Source: Polyangiaceae bacterium (GTDB lineage: Bacteria > Myxococcota_A > Polyangia > Polyangiales > Polyangiaceae). From it: 64,000 nucleotides of DNA. Each line of letters starts with the position of its first letter. The stretch's first letter is position 1. The notes below the pieces were generated by a model. The model saw only the letters and a program-made list of their open reading frames with translations. It was not told the DNA's origin and did not search any database. The position numbers were made by a program, and so were the translations under genes. Positions 1 to 8,602 of the stretch are shown piece after piece. The stretch is from positions 16,770 to 80,769 of the forward strand of contig JANXOF010000089.1 in assembly GCA_025353725.1 (NCBI GenBank). The letters run 5' to 3'.

Positions 1-444
1 CACGTTTGGCAGGTCTCGCTTGTTGTACTGCACGACGTACGGCAGTTTATCAAGCAAGTAGCCCTGCTCGGCGAGGTTCGTTCGAAGGTTCTCGACGGAT
101 TCGAGGTTTGCCTCCGTTCGCTCGACCTGCGAGTCGGCAACGAAGACGACGCCGTCAACACCCTTCAAAATCAGCTTCCGCGACGCGTCGTAGAAGACCT
201 GCCCAGGCACCGTGTAGAGGTGAAAGCGCGTTTTGAAGCCACGGATTTCACCAAGCGACAGAGGCAAAAAGTCGAAGAAGAGCGTCCGCTCCGTCTCCGT
301 CGCGAGGCTTATCATTTTGCCTTTCGCTTCGGGGTTGGTCCGCTCGTAGATGTATTGGAGGTTGGTGGTCTTTCCGCAAAGGCCGGGACCGTAGTAGACC
401 AACTTACAGTTGATCTCGCGTGCCATGTAATTGATGAAACTCAT
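1..444 (-). CDS. mglA: MglA gliding-motility GTPase (partial, 3' end outside window)
   Basis: Ras-like small GTPase that sets front-rear polarity in myxobacteria. The visible 148 residues start [19 protein letters not shown] and contain the P-loop GLCGKTTN at about residues 21-28, the MglA-type switch region with TVPGQ in place of the usual DTAGQ, FVADSQ, and the base-specificity motif NKRD near the edge. MglA proteins are about 195 aa, so roughly 50 C-terminal residues are missing. The ATG lies 22 bases after the mglB stop, so the two genes are almost certainly one mglB-mglA transcript. In the family, GTP-bound MglA goes to the leading pole and MglB is its GTPase-activating protein. Identity is very secure; the cell-biological role here is inferred from Myxococcus. 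Confidence 0.96.
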   Translation of the reverse strand, partial: MSFINYMAREINCKLVYYGPGLCGKTTNLQYIYERTNPEAKGKMISLATETERTLFFDFLPLSLGEIRGFKTRFHLYTVPGQVFYDASRKLILKGVDGVVFVADSQVERTEANLESVENLRTNLAEQGYLLDKLPYVVQYNKRDLPNV

Positions 445-466
445 CGCTTGATCTCGCGCGCGTTCA

Positions 467-949
467 TCAGTCGTTGAAGAGGTTGTCGATGTCTTCGTCC
501 GTAATTTCGGCGAACGGAGAATCTGCCCCGGGTTCGTGGACCTTCTTCAAGAGAGACTCGAAGATGTGATTGAGCTCCTCGCTGGCTTTTTTCACCCGGA
601 GGCGAACGAGGCCGAGACTCGACCGCGCGTCGAAAATTACGACCAGAATGACGCGGTTTCCGACGAGCTGGATGTGAATGTTGGCTTTTTCGCCCTCGTG
701 GAACTGGGTCGCAAACTCGTTCTCTTTGAGGAGTTTCGCCATTCCACCCGTCGCCGCAATGTTGCCGGCCGTGAGCGAGGCTAAGCTGGTCGTATCGACG
801 TTTTCGATGTCGCCGGCGGCAGCGATGAGCTGACCGTTCTTGTCGACGATGAAAACGACCTTGGCGTTCGCGTCGCGAACCAAACGGTCTACGACCGTCT
901 GAATCTGATTGAACTCCTCCTCGTACATCACCATCTGCGGACTGGCCAT
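467..949 (-). CDS. mglB: MglB, Roadblock/LC7 GTPase-activating protein
   Basis: 160-aa Roadblock/LC7 protein, the GAP partner of MglA. The start chosen is ATG at 949, giving [17 protein letters not shown], which matches the usual MglB N-terminus and has GAGAGG about 6 bases upstream. A longer frame opening at 979 adds ten residues atypical of the family. Family features are [15 protein letters not shown] and the segment around [15 protein letters not shown]. The C-terminal tail is acidic ([13 protein letters not shown]). It precedes mglA in the same direction. Homodimeric MglB is known to stimulate MglA GTP hydrolysis at the lagging pole. A possible -35 (TTGACT) lies at 1003-1008 on the same strand, but I see no convincing -10. 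Confidence 0.95.
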   Translation of the reverse strand: MASPQMVMYEEEFNQIQTVVDRLVRDANAKVVFIVDKNGQLIAAAGDIENVDTTSLASLTAGNIAATGGMAKLLKENEFATQFHEGEKANIHIQLVGNRVILVVIFDARSSLGLVRLRVKKASEELNHIFESLLKKVHEPGADSPFAEITDEDIDNLFND

Positions 950-1160
950 CGAACCTCTCGCGTCTTTCGTGCCTCGCATTCGGTGTGACTTCGGCGCCGT
1001 TCAGTCAACGGGCCGCAGAACCAAGTGCAGGAGACCCCTCAGTACTATCTGAGTCTAGGTTCGGACAGCAAGGGCATGCGAACGTGATTCGTCGCCGACG
1101 GAGCCGAGACCTTGCCCATTCGCATAAGTCTCGCATTTTCGTCGGCGATGAGGCGCTCGG
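950..1160. other. Intergenic region upstream of mglB with two inverted repeats
   Basis: No gene is seen. It carries a short palindrome (CTCAG-6-CTGAG, 1038-1053). It also has a longer inverted repeat with arms 1089-1100 and 1140-1151 matching at 11 of 12 positions around a 39-base loop. On the minus strand the longer repeat lies just after the stop of the upstream lipoprotein gene, so it could be a 3'-end structure. There is no T-run, so I do not call it an intrinsic terminator. The mglB promoter should lie here. Confidence 0.35.
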
Positions 1161-1745
1161 TTAGGTGGCCACCTCGAACGTCGTGAGCGCGATGAGGCGT
1201 CCAGACGCCGACTTTCCTACGACGACGAGAATGACGGGGCCCGTGACTTGATCGCCATTTGGAGTGACGTCGAAGCTGAAAACGCGAAGTCCCGTAAGAT
1301 TCGACTGCATGATTCGTCGTGCTTTCACGTAGGCCTGCTCCACGTTCTCGCCGCCGTCTTCGAGCCTTGCGAAAAGCTCGTCGAACGTTTCGAATTCTTT
1401 CACCGTCAGGTGGGCGATCGTGCGGGGGGCGAGGTCTTTGTTGAGCTTGCGGTCCAGCGCTTCGATGGATCGCCCAAGGTGCTCCACGACCGCCGCCGTG
1501 GTGACCTCGCCTGCGTCGCGCGCGTCACTGACCAGGGCCGACCAGTCGTACTCGCTCTCACTGACGTACTGCGTTCCACGAAGTGCCTTTTGCAGGCTAG
1601 AAACCAGTGCAGAATCCGTCGAAGGGCGGCTTAGGGCGGTCTCTGAGGAAGCGCTTTCGTCGGGGCTTGCTGACTCGTTCGAGCAGCCGGGCATCGCGGT
1701 AATCAGGACGAGGGCCGCGGGCACAAATAGGGATGAGTAACGCAT
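1161..1745 (-). CDS. Lipoprotein with a nuclease-A-inhibitor (NuiA)-like domain
   Basis: 194-aa protein starting MRYSSLFVP at ATG 1745. A signal peptide ends in the lipobox TAMPGC (Cys about residue 21), followed by a Ser/Glu-rich linker. The mature part contains ALRGTQYVSESEYDWSAL, which resembles the conserved start of NuiA-like inhibitors (a short helix, then MSESD followed by an aromatic). The C-terminal half has alternating strands (VFSFDV, GPVILVVVG). NuiA of Anabaena inhibits a sugar-nonspecific nuclease. A lipid-anchored version would protect against an extracellular or periplasmic nuclease, but no nuclease gene is nearby. The frame continues upstream to 2024 without family-like sequence, so the signal peptide decides the start. 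It is divergent from the next gene. Confidence 0.6.
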   Translation of the reverse strand: MRYSSLFVPAALVLITAMPGCSNESASPDESASSETALSRPSTDSALVSSLQKALRGTQYVSESEYDWSALVSDARDAGEVTTAAVVEHLGRSIEALDRKLNKDLAPRTIAHLTVKEFETFDELFARLEDGGENVEQAYVKARRIMQSNLTGLRVFSFDVTPNGDQVTGPVILVVVGKSASGRLIALTTFEVAT

Positions 1746-1835
1746 GGCGAGATCGAAGCTCCGTAGTTTGGTGCGAAAGTGTCGCTTATGTGAGGTAACG
1801 TCGGGTGCTATGACGCACGAGCTGCGGGTGCGCAA

Positions 1836-2843
1836 GTGACGTTGCGAATCGTTCGGCTCCCGGGCGCGACCTCCGCCGAATTGGTCGCGTCTTCCCGAAA
1901 CGCGCTCGACTGCGGGCTCTCCCATGCCGCTTCGTTGCGCCTCGCGGTTCCGTCGATCAGCGCCCTGATTCTTGGAGCGATGCAGCGTTTCACCGAGCTT
2001 GATGCGGCGCACGTCGATCCGCACTTGCAGGTGATGCGCCGCGGTTCGGGCGGTGGCGAGGTCGTCGTCGGACCCGGAACGGTGTGGATGCAGCTCGCGC
2101 TCTCGGAGTCGAGTGCGCTGCTTCCGTGTCCGCCGTCACGGCTTCTCAATCGCTATGTGCGTCCGCTTCTCCGGGCGCTGACGAAGCTTGGCGCGCTCGC
2201 GCACTACTTCGACCGGGATTGGGTCAGCGCGTCGAACGGGGGCATCAAAGGCCCGGTAGCCCAGCTTGCCTTCGCGCATGACGCAACGACCGGGCGTGCC
2301 CTTGTCGAGGCGTTCATTGGAGTCACTACGCCGTTTGCCGTTCGCGCAAGGCCGTCCTTTTTGGGTCAAGCGCCGCTCACGTTGCGGGAGCTTGGCGTGG
2401 CGCCCGATGGCGATAGCGACGCCGACCGCGTCATCGACGCGCTCGTTCGCGCTTACAGCAATGCCTACGAGAGTGGCGCGCTCGCCACCGACGGCCCGCA
2501 GCCTCTCGCCGACTCGCTCGAATCGTTCGACGTGGATGACGACCCGCGACGAGACCTCGCCTGGGTTGCGACCCGCGAAGATGCCATCGGAACCGTGGCC
2601 GCAGGGTGCGACGCCACGGGCCGTTTCCGTGTAGGGGGTGAACTTATGGCGTCGCGCGACGCGCTCGCGGCGCTGGAGGACGAAGTCATGGAGGCCTCGA
2701 CGCGCGGCACGGTCGACGGTGCGCGGATCGACCGTGCTCTCACGAAGTTAGGCGCGCCCGGCGTTGCGATGTTCGGCGTGCGAAACCTTCGATCGCTCCG
2801 TGACGTGATTGACGAAGCGCTGATCGCGGGCAACGGGTACTAA
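1836..2843 (+). CDS. Lipoate-protein ligase A-like protein (BPL/LPL fold)
   Basis: 335-aa protein resembling the biotin/lipoate ligase family. RRGSGGGEVVVGPGT (about residues 68-82) matches the RRxSGGG nucleotide/substrate loop of LplA-type enzymes. SNGGIKGPVAQLAF (about residues 131-144) matches the segment carrying the catalytic lysine (NxxxKIxGxAQ). The C-terminal third is unlike standard LplA and has no recognised motif, so the substrate (lipoate, octanoate or another acyl group) is open. The GTG at 1836 is the only reasonable start; an ATG at 1810 is in another frame and stops at once. Its stop codon overlaps that of the convergent porin gene by four bases. No lipoylated-complex genes are in the window. 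Confidence 0.62.
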   Translation: MTLRIVRLPGATSAELVASSRNALDCGLSHAASLRLAVPSISALILGAMQRFTELDAAHVDPHLQVMRRGSGGGEVVVGPGTVWMQLALSESSALLPCPPSRLLNRYVRPLLRALTKLGALAHYFDRDWVSASNGGIKGPVAQLAFAHDATTGRALVEAFIGVTTPFAVRARPSFLGQAPLTLRELGVAPDGDSDADRVIDALVRAYSNAYESGALATDGPQPLADSLESFDVDDDPRRDLAWVATREDAIGTVAAGCDATGRFRVGGELMASRDALAALEDEVMEASTRGTVDGARIDRALTKLGAPGVAMFGVRNLRSLRDVIDEALIAGNGY

Positions 2844-4294
2844 AACCGTCCGCGCATCCAGGCCGTGTAGCCCGTGATGTGTTTGGACGGCGGAGGGGTA
2901 TCCACGGCGTGCATGGTGTCGACCGCGTAACTCAATTCGCTAATCACTTGCAGGTTTTTGGTCGGGTTCAGTCCGGCCATCAGCGTGAAGGTGTCACGCG
3001 CATTGTCTTTGACGGAAGAGTCAGTCGTGTACGTGTCGAACCGAACCCCTGCGAGTGCCCATTCGGTCAAGTCTTGTTCGGCGCGAAGGTAAAGTCCGCG
3101 CTCGTTCATATTTCTCGGTTCGTCCGAGAACGTCGCAGGAATCACGGGTAGGGCGAACCCATACTTCACGCCCGTATCCATGTTTTGAGCGAATAAAAGC
3201 TCGCCGTAAGCGCGCGTGTTTCCGAGCTTTGGGAAGAACTTGTGGTCGAACGTGGCGCCGATGTTCACGCCTTTTCGCGTGAAATTTTTGATACGTAACT
3301 GCGCGGGGTCGACGCGTTGCGAACTCCCGAGATAGCCCCACAAGCTGAACGTCAAGGGGCCGAGCTTATAGGACGCCATTCCGAAGACGTCCTTCGAGCG
3401 ATTGAGGTCCGGGAGCAAGACGAACGTAGGCTCACCGAGGCGCTGCCCGTTGAGTACGCCGACGTTGGTCACGAGACGCTCTTTGAGGGCGATCGTCTTG
3501 ACGCCAACGCCAAGATCGCGCTCCGTCGGAAAGAAGTTTTGCGACGCCCAGCTTCGCTCAATGAAGGGCCGCGTCATGGACGACTCAAGCAGCTCTGCAC
3601 GGAAAGGAACCTCGAACAAGCCGCCTTTGACTTCGGTGCGGATGTCCTTTGACCACTGAATCTTACCGACCGCCTCGGCGTTGCGCGCGATCGTTCCCTG
3701 GGTGGCCGACGGGCCTCCCGCGGGAAAGACGTCGACTTGAAGAAAAACGCGTAAGAAGTCGTTTTCGTAGAATGTACGGAGGCGCGTCCGGCGCAGGCGA
3801 AACAGGTTTGTGTTCGTCGTTGTCCCGTCGGGTTTCGCAATAATGCTGTTCGCGCCGATGCCGTCGGGAAGCTTGCCGCTCTGGAGGTTCGGCGACGCGG
3901 CGTCGTTGACCGACTGAAGCAAGTACTGAAGCTGGACGTAGCCTTGCACCTTGAAGTGGCGAAGCGGACCGAGGTCCGTTTCAAGCGTTTTTAGGCGCGC
4001 TTCATCGAGTGCCAGTTGCGCCTCGAGCTCGCGCATGCGCTCTTTTGCTTGACCAAGGTCCGGGCTCGTCGCGACGGCTCCAGGGAGAGCCGGTGCCGCG
4101 ATGGGTACCGCCGGCACGGGCGGCGGTAGAATCGGCGGATCGGCTCCGCTTGCGGGGCTCGGCTCCCACGTCTGCGCGGGCGCGGGTTGGGGAAGCCCTT
4201 GGGCGCTGGCGTTTGTTGGCCAGAGCGCCCCCACCATCCCCAAGGCGTTGACGAACGAGAACCGGCCGAGCGCCATCCGAACACGATGTTTCAC
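2840..4294 (-). CDS. Outer-membrane porin, phosphate-selective porin O/P-like
   Basis: 484-aa outer-membrane protein. The signal peptide ends at NASA-QG (about residue 32). A Pro/Ala-rich stretch follows, then a short coiled coil (AKERMRELEAQLALDEARLK, about residues 82-101) as in trimeric porins with a periplasmic stalk. The rest is alternating beta strands (GYVQLQYLL, NLFRLRRTRLRTFYENDFLRV, the FEVPF and RPFIERSW region) typical of the OprP/OprO-type porin family. It ends in Phe as expected for BAM-inserted barrels. The GTG at 4294 gives the full signal; ATG at 4276 (MALGRFSF) is also possible. It follows the M23 peptidase gene by 76 bases on the same strand. The transported solute cannot be told from sequence. 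Confidence 0.82.
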   Translation of the reverse strand: MKHRVRMALGRFSFVNALGMVGALWPTNASAQGLPQPAPAQTWEPSPASGADPPILPPPVPAVPIAAPALPGAVATSPDLGQAKERMRELEAQLALDEARLKTLETDLGPLRHFKVQGYVQLQYLLQSVNDAASPNLQSGKLPDGIGANSIIAKPDGTTTNTNLFRLRRTRLRTFYENDFLRVFLQVDVFPAGGPSATQGTIARNAEAVGKIQWSKDIRTEVKGGLFEVPFRAELLESSMTRPFIERSWASQNFFPTERDLGVGVKTIALKERLVTNVGVLNGQRLGEPTFVLLPDLNRSKDVFGMASYKLGPLTFSLWGYLGSSQRVDPAQLRIKNFTRKGVNIGATFDHKFFPKLGNTRAYGELLFAQNMDTGVKYGFALPVIPATFSDEPRNMNERGLYLRAEQDLTEWALAGVRFDTYTTDSSVKDNARDTFTLMAGLNPTKNLQVISELSYAVDTMHAVDTPPPSKHITGYTAWMRGRF

Positions 4295-4370
4295 GAGGCC
4301 GGACGTACCAACTTTCAGCCTTCTCTACGTGACAATTCCGTAACGGAAGTGCACCAGTTCGCCACGACGG

Positions 4371-5291
4371 TTAGTAGTCGAAGGTGCTTCGCGGGTTGAT
4401 CGCGCTGCTGTTGGGCTCGGGATAGAACTCGAGGTGCATGTGGGGACCGCTCCCGATCCCCGTATTGCCTACCTTGGCAATCACTTGTCCTTTTTTCACG
4501 CAATCGCCGGTCTCGACGAGAATCTTGCTGTTGTGACAGAACCGTGTCGACGACCCATCCGGGTGCCGGACCCAAACGACCGAGCCACAGGCACCGCGGT
4601 TGTAGCCGACGTCGATGACGCGGCCGTCTTCGGCAGCTAGGACGGGAGTTCCCGTGGAAGCCGCGATGTCGATTCCTGCGTGTCGGCGCGAGCAGCTATC
4701 GCGGCAGTCCCCAAAGTTGCCCGTGACCGGCCCGTGCACGGGTTTGATAAAGTGAGGCTCGAAGCTCGAATTCGACCCGCAGGACGACACCGACGCCGTC
4801 GGTGCTTCGACTCGGTCCGGCGTGGTGGTGGTTTCATAATGTGCGTCGCGGGTATCGACCCAACCCGAGATTCCGCACGCCTGACCGCCTACGCCGCGCT
4901 GTTCGGTGGCGAAGGTGACAAAGTCGAAGCCGTCCGTGTGCGTCGGTACCCACGAGAGCTTGTACGACCCATTCGGAAGGATGCACTTGCCAAGGTCGGA
5001 GGCGACGCGCGAAGAACGAAGTACGGCGCCCTCCGTGGTCCGTCGCTCCGTATGCAAAGGGTCGACGACGTCATCGGTCTGACCTCCGCTTGCGCCTCGC
5101 GGTGAACCTCCCGCCGTAGGCGCCGGGCTTTGACCTACGGCCTTGATGACAAGAATGTGTTGCGTGACGACGGCGCTTGCGTTCGATTCGGCTTCCTCGA
5201 GGCCGTCGGTGTTGCAACCGACTACGCTCGCGACGGCCACGACGCCTGCGGAAAGTACGAAAAACAGAGACGAAACGGACGTTGTTCTCAC
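4371..5291 (-). CDS. M23 family metallopeptidase, lipoprotein
   Basis: 306-aa predicted lipoprotein (lipobox SVVGC, Cys about residue 26) with a C-terminal LytM/M23 peptidase domain. Zinc and catalytic motifs are intact: RHAGIDIAA (HxxxD) and HMHLEF (HxH). The GTPVLAAEDGRVIDVGY and GQVIAKVGNTG strands are typical. Between lipobox and domain is a Cys-containing region of about 150 residues, probably disulfide-bonded, with no recognised fold. M23 enzymes cut glycine-containing or peptidoglycan cross-bridge peptides. With both zinc motifs present this one should be active rather than an EnvC-like activator. The porin gene follows in the same direction. Confidence 0.88.
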   Translation of the reverse strand: MRTTSVSSLFFVLSAGVVAVASVVGCNTDGLEEAESNASAVVTQHILVIKAVGQSPAPTAGGSPRGASGGQTDDVVDPLHTERRTTEGAVLRSSRVASDLGKCILPNGSYKLSWVPTHTDGFDFVTFATEQRGVGGQACGISGWVDTRDAHYETTTTPDRVEAPTASVSSCGSNSSFEPHFIKPVHGPVTGNFGDCRDSCSRRHAGIDIAASTGTPVLAAEDGRVIDVGYNRGACGSVVWVRHPDGSSTRFCHNSKILVETGDCVKKGQVIAKVGNTGIGSGPHMHLEFYPEPNSSAINPRSTFDY

Positions 5292-5473
5292 AATGCACCT
5301 GCCTGTGCGCAGTGGTAGTTGCGCAGATTACGTAGCTGCACGCATCGGGCCATGTCGCACTGGGCAGATTTAGCCTCAAACGGCCGCTTATACCTGCCTA
5401 CAGTGGACCCGCATTTTCCCGTCGAGGTGGATAAAAGAACCACCCGTGCGGGCCTTGGCGGCTTCGAGGTGAC

Positions 5474-7528
5474 CTACGTAGCCCGAGCCTTCGCGCCGCG
5501 TTCCCACACGCGGGCTTCGCGGAAGGTTCGAACAAGGTCACCATCGAGATGCTGGTCCTTCACGCCAAACTCCAAAATGTCGATGGCGCGTTCGACGGGG
5601 AGGGCCTTCTTATAAGGGCGGTCACTCGCCGTCAGCGCGTCGAAGATGTCTGCGATGCTCATCATCTTGGATTGGACCGGAATCTCGTCGGCGCTCAATC
5701 GATTCGGATAGCCCGTCCCGTTTAGGCGCTCGTGATGCGCCCCGGCGATCTGCGGGACCCGGCGGAACGCTTTGCCCCAAGGGATGGTCGACAGGAACCG
5801 AAACGTGTGGACGACGTGCGTAGTGATTTCTTCGTACTCGTTCGGCGTGAGCGTTCCACGCTTTACGCTGAGGGCGATGGCTTCGTCAGCGTCGAGGAAG
5901 AATTTTGAGGCCCCGCGCAAATCGACGTACGTAGACTTTGCGAGTTGCTCTATCCGCGCAAAATCGCCAGCTGCGAGTACCGTCGGCTCGTTGGCGCCCA
6001 GGATCGCCTGCCATGAAGCCTCGAGCTCCGCTTGCCGTTCAAGGAACTCCGTGTCGAGCTTTGCAAGCTCGGACTTCTGTGCGCCGCGTTCGAGAGCGGC
6101 GAGCTTGCGCCTAAGAATGTCCGTCTCGACGGATTGTGCGATGAAGTCAAAGCGACTTCGAATAAGCTCAATTTTTTCTTCGTAGAGCTTGTGCGCCTTG
6201 ACGAGTACTTTTTCGCGGACACCGATTTTGCCAAAATCGTGAAGAAGACTTGCATATTCCAGTTCGCGTAGGTCTTCGCTCGTGAAGCGAGTCGTCCCGT
6301 ACGGGCCGCACGTCGCGACGCTGACGACCTTGGCGAGTTCGACAGTGAGGTCGGCGACGCGACGGGAGTGACCGCTCGTCGTCGGGTCCCGTGACTCGAT
6401 GGCCTCGACACTGGCTTTCACAAAGCCCTCGAAGAGTTTCCGAATCTCGTCGTAAAGCATGGCGTTTTCGAGCGATGCGCCAGCCTGCGCGGCGACCATG
6501 CCGAGCAGCTCTTCCGAGCGTTCGTCGAACGGCACGACCTGCTCGTCGATGTCGTCCTGTGAGCGCAGCTTGGCTTCGGAATCCTTCTTCTTGTTAATAA
6601 GCTGAATGACGCCGATGACTTCATCGCGCTGTGAGATGAGTGGGACTGTAAGAATCGACTTTGTGCGGTAACCGATCTTTTCGTCAAACCTACGATCGAA
6701 TCCGTACGGCGCACGCGGTGAAATGTCGTACGCGTCTACAATATTGATTGGATGTTTGCCGAGCGCCGCGCTTCCTGCGATGGATTGCGTGGAGATGGGC
6801 ATGACGAATTCACGAGAGTCGTAGTTCACCGACTCGTTTTGGGAGAGCTTGAAGCGTAGCGTTGGCTCGTCTCCGGTTTCATTTTCCACGACGTAAATGC
6901 TGCCCGCGTCGGCACCGGTCACGAACCGGCTTTTTTCTAGAATGATCGCGAGAAGTTTGCTCACGTCGCGCTCGGTCGTCATCGCTCGTGCGATCGTGAC
7001 GAGCTCGCCACTCTCGTAACGGTAGCGCCGGAGCCGCTTTCCCTGGCGCTTCGCGCTTCCTTTGGTCTCGATGAGCTCGAACGCTCGGGTCGCCGCGAGA
7101 AACACTTCGTCGAGCGACGGGCTGCTCGAGACGATGCTGGCGAGGCCGCGACGGATGGCTTCGTCAACGTCGACGTCGCTCGGAGTGCCGAGCAAGATCA
7201 GCATCGCAGTCCCCTCGACTACACGTGCCGTGAAGGGCTTCAAAAGCTCGCGAGCCCGGTCCCAGACCGCCGCCGGAGCGAGCACGACCATGAGGTCCTC
7301 CCTGGTGATGGCCACGAGAAGGGGGTGCGGTCGCAAGACGAGGTCGTCGCCGAGCCGTGCGTCTTGAGCCAACTGGCTTTTGATGCGGTTCATCAACGTG
7401 ACGCTCGATGTGACGGGGTGAGGCGCGTCGCATGGACTGTCAGCGCGCGTCGAGTCGTCTACAGTCTCTTTGGTGCGGTCGTCGGACACGCCGATGACGC
7501 TATCAGAAGCTAGGCTTTGCGAAACCAC
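5474..7528 (-). CDS. GAF/HD-GYP protein, probable cyclic-di-GMP phosphodiesterase
   Basis: 684 aa. Residues about 1-170 include a leader and a mixed alpha/beta region (LLVAITREDLMVVLAPA) that I cannot assign. Residues about 190-345 form a GAF domain (TERDVSKLLAIILEKSRFV, VPLISQRDEVIGVIQLINKK). The C-terminal part is HD-GYP, with HDFGKIG at about residue 429 and HHERLNGTGYP at about 604. The catalytic residues are present, but about 170 residues separate HD from GYP instead of roughly 60-70. The extra piece is helical and charged (IELIRSRFDFIAQSVETDI onward). HD-GYP enzymes hydrolyse c-di-GMP to pGpG or GMP. It is divergent from pdxH (50 bases apart). Confidence 0.9.
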   Translation of the reverse strand: MVSQSLASDSVIGVSDDRTKETVDDSTRADSPCDAPHPVTSSVTLMNRIKSQLAQDARLGDDLVLRPHPLLVAITREDLMVVLAPAAVWDRARELLKPFTARVVEGTAMLILLGTPSDVDVDEAIRRGLASIVSSSPSLDEVFLAATRAFELIETKGSAKRQGKRLRRYRYESGELVTIARAMTTERDVSKLLAIILEKSRFVTGADAGSIYVVENETGDEPTLRFKLSQNESVNYDSREFVMPISTQSIAGSAALGKHPINIVDAYDISPRAPYGFDRRFDEKIGYRTKSILTVPLISQRDEVIGVIQLINKKKDSEAKLRSQDDIDEQVVPFDERSEELLGMVAAQAGASLENAMLYDEIRKLFEGFVKASVEAIESRDPTTSGHSRRVADLTVELAKVVSVATCGPYGTTRFTSEDLRELEYASLLHDFGKIGVREKVLVKAHKLYEEKIELIRSRFDFIAQSVETDILRRKLAALERGAQKSELAKLDTEFLERQAELEASWQAILGANEPTVLAAGDFARIEQLAKSTYVDLRGASKFFLDADEAIALSVKRGTLTPNEYEEITTHVVHTFRFLSTIPWGKAFRRVPQIAGAHHERLNGTGYPNRLSADEIPVQSKMMSIADIFDALTASDRPYKKALPVERAIDILEFGVKDQHLDGDLVRTFREARVWERGAKARAT

Positions 7529-7578
7529 ACGCGGAGTTCACAGAGTCGTGTGGCTTTCGCTAAGGTGCATCACAGCTC

Positions 7579-8223
7579 ATGGCCGCAAACCTCGCCTCAC
7601 TACGTATCGACTACGCACTTTCCGGACTCGACGAGAGCGACGCGGATCCGTCGCCGCTCGTGCAACTGGAAACGTGGCTGAGCCAAGCCATTGAAGCCAA
7701 GCATCCGGAACCGACGGCCATGACGCTCGCCACGGCCACGTTAGAGGGGGAGCCTACGGCGCGCGTGGTTCTCTTGAAAGGGCTCGACGTTCGCGGGCTC
7801 GTTTTTTTCACGGGCTACGCGAGTGACAAAGGAAGACAACTCGCGGTGAACCCACGCGCGAGTGCGAGCTTTTTCTGGGTGCTCCTCGAGCGTCAGGTTC
7901 GGGTCACGGGCGTGGTCGCGAAGGTCTCGCGAGAGGAGACCGAGGCGTACTTCCGAAGTCGCCCACGCGCGAGCCAACTTGGCGCGTGGGCTTCGAACCA
8001 GAGCGCGGTACTCCGCGACCGCGAAGAGCTCGAAGCTCGCCTCGAAGAGATGCGCATACGGTTCGGGGACGGGGATATTCCGTGCCCGCCTGAGTGGGGT
8101 GGCTACAGGCTGTCTCCGGATCGGTTCGAGTTTTGGCAGGGCCGTCCGTCGCGACTCCACGACCGCCTGCGCTATTCGCGACGTGAGGCTTCGTCGTGGA
8201 CGATGGATCGGTTGTCGCCCTAG
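7579..8223 (+). CDS. pdxH: Pyridoxamine/pyridoxine 5'-phosphate oxidase
   Basis: 214-aa FMN-dependent oxidase, full length for the family, making pyridoxal 5'-phosphate from PNP or PMP. Typical segments: TAMTLATATLEGEPTARVVL (FMN-binding start), GLVFFTGYASDKGRQLAVNP, FFWVLLERQVRVTG, YFRSRPRASQLGAWAS, and the C-terminal substrate-binding RLHDR. The ATG at 7579 places the domain at the expected distance. It is a single gene, convergent with the following minus-strand group. It supplies the PLP cofactor generally; no PLP-related neighbour is visible. Confidence 0.97.
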   Translation: MAANLASLRIDYALSGLDESDADPSPLVQLETWLSQAIEAKHPEPTAMTLATATLEGEPTARVVLLKGLDVRGLVFFTGYASDKGRQLAVNPRASASFFWVLLERQVRVTGVVAKVSREETEAYFRSRPRASQLGAWASNQSAVLRDREELEARLEEMRIRFGDGDIPCPPEWGGYRLSPDRFEFWQGRPSRLHDRLRYSRREASSWTMDRLSP

Positions 8224-8229
8224 CGGATT

Positions 8230-8571
8230 CTAACGTTGAAGAACTTTGGCGAGTGCGAGTGCGTGGCGCACGTCCTCTTCTTCGAGGCCAGCGTGTGCGG
8301 CGATTTCGCTCGCAGTCGCGGTTCTTCCTAGCTCGCTGCGGAGACGTCGCGCGGTCACAAGCACCCTCCGTAAGCGCGCTTCACCTGAGCCACCGTCGGG
8401 TGTCACGATCGTTCGGCCCGCGGCTTCGAGCGCGGTCAAGAGGGCGTCGATCTCGGGGGATGTGACGGCGCGCGTGCCGAGAGCTTCTCCGACCGCGTCG
8501 AGCTCGATTTCACGTTGGTCTGAGCTCGCGAGGAGAAGCGCGTCGAGAACGATTTGGAGGTCGTGTCGCAT
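8230..8571 (-). CDS. Small protein combining sigma-70 region 1.1-like and region 3-like segments
   Basis: 113 aa starting MRHDLQIVLDALL at ATG 8571. Residues about 15-50 (VTSPEIDALLTALEAAGRTI) resemble sigma-70 region 1.1, where the pattern is VxSPExIDxxLxxLEExGI. Residues about 63-105 (RRLRSELGRTATASEIAAHA then GLEEEDVRHAL) resemble the helix-turn-helix of sigma region 3. Regions 2 and 4, needed for promoter recognition, are absent. It is therefore not a working sigma factor by itself; it may bind DNA or polymerase, or the likeness may be convergent. It is last in a minus-strand run after a Ski2-like helicase and an unknown protein, 31 bases behind the latter. An in-frame extension to 8655 overlaps that gene and looks non-coding. 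Confidence 0.55.
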   Translation of the reverse strand: MRHDLQIVLDALLLASSDQREIELDAVGEALGTRAVTSPEIDALLTALEAAGRTIVTPDGGSGEARLRRVLVTARRLRSELGRTATASEIAAHAGLEEEDVRHALALAKVLQR

Positions 8572-8602
8572 GGATTCTTCGATGCGATCGAGGCTAAAAA
8601 TT

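Noticed and set aside
5408..5452. Nested inverted repeats (CCCGCA ... GGTGG/CCACC ... TGCGGG) as a terminator after the HD-GYP gene
   Set aside because: Stems are short, loops irregular, and there is no T-run on either strand.
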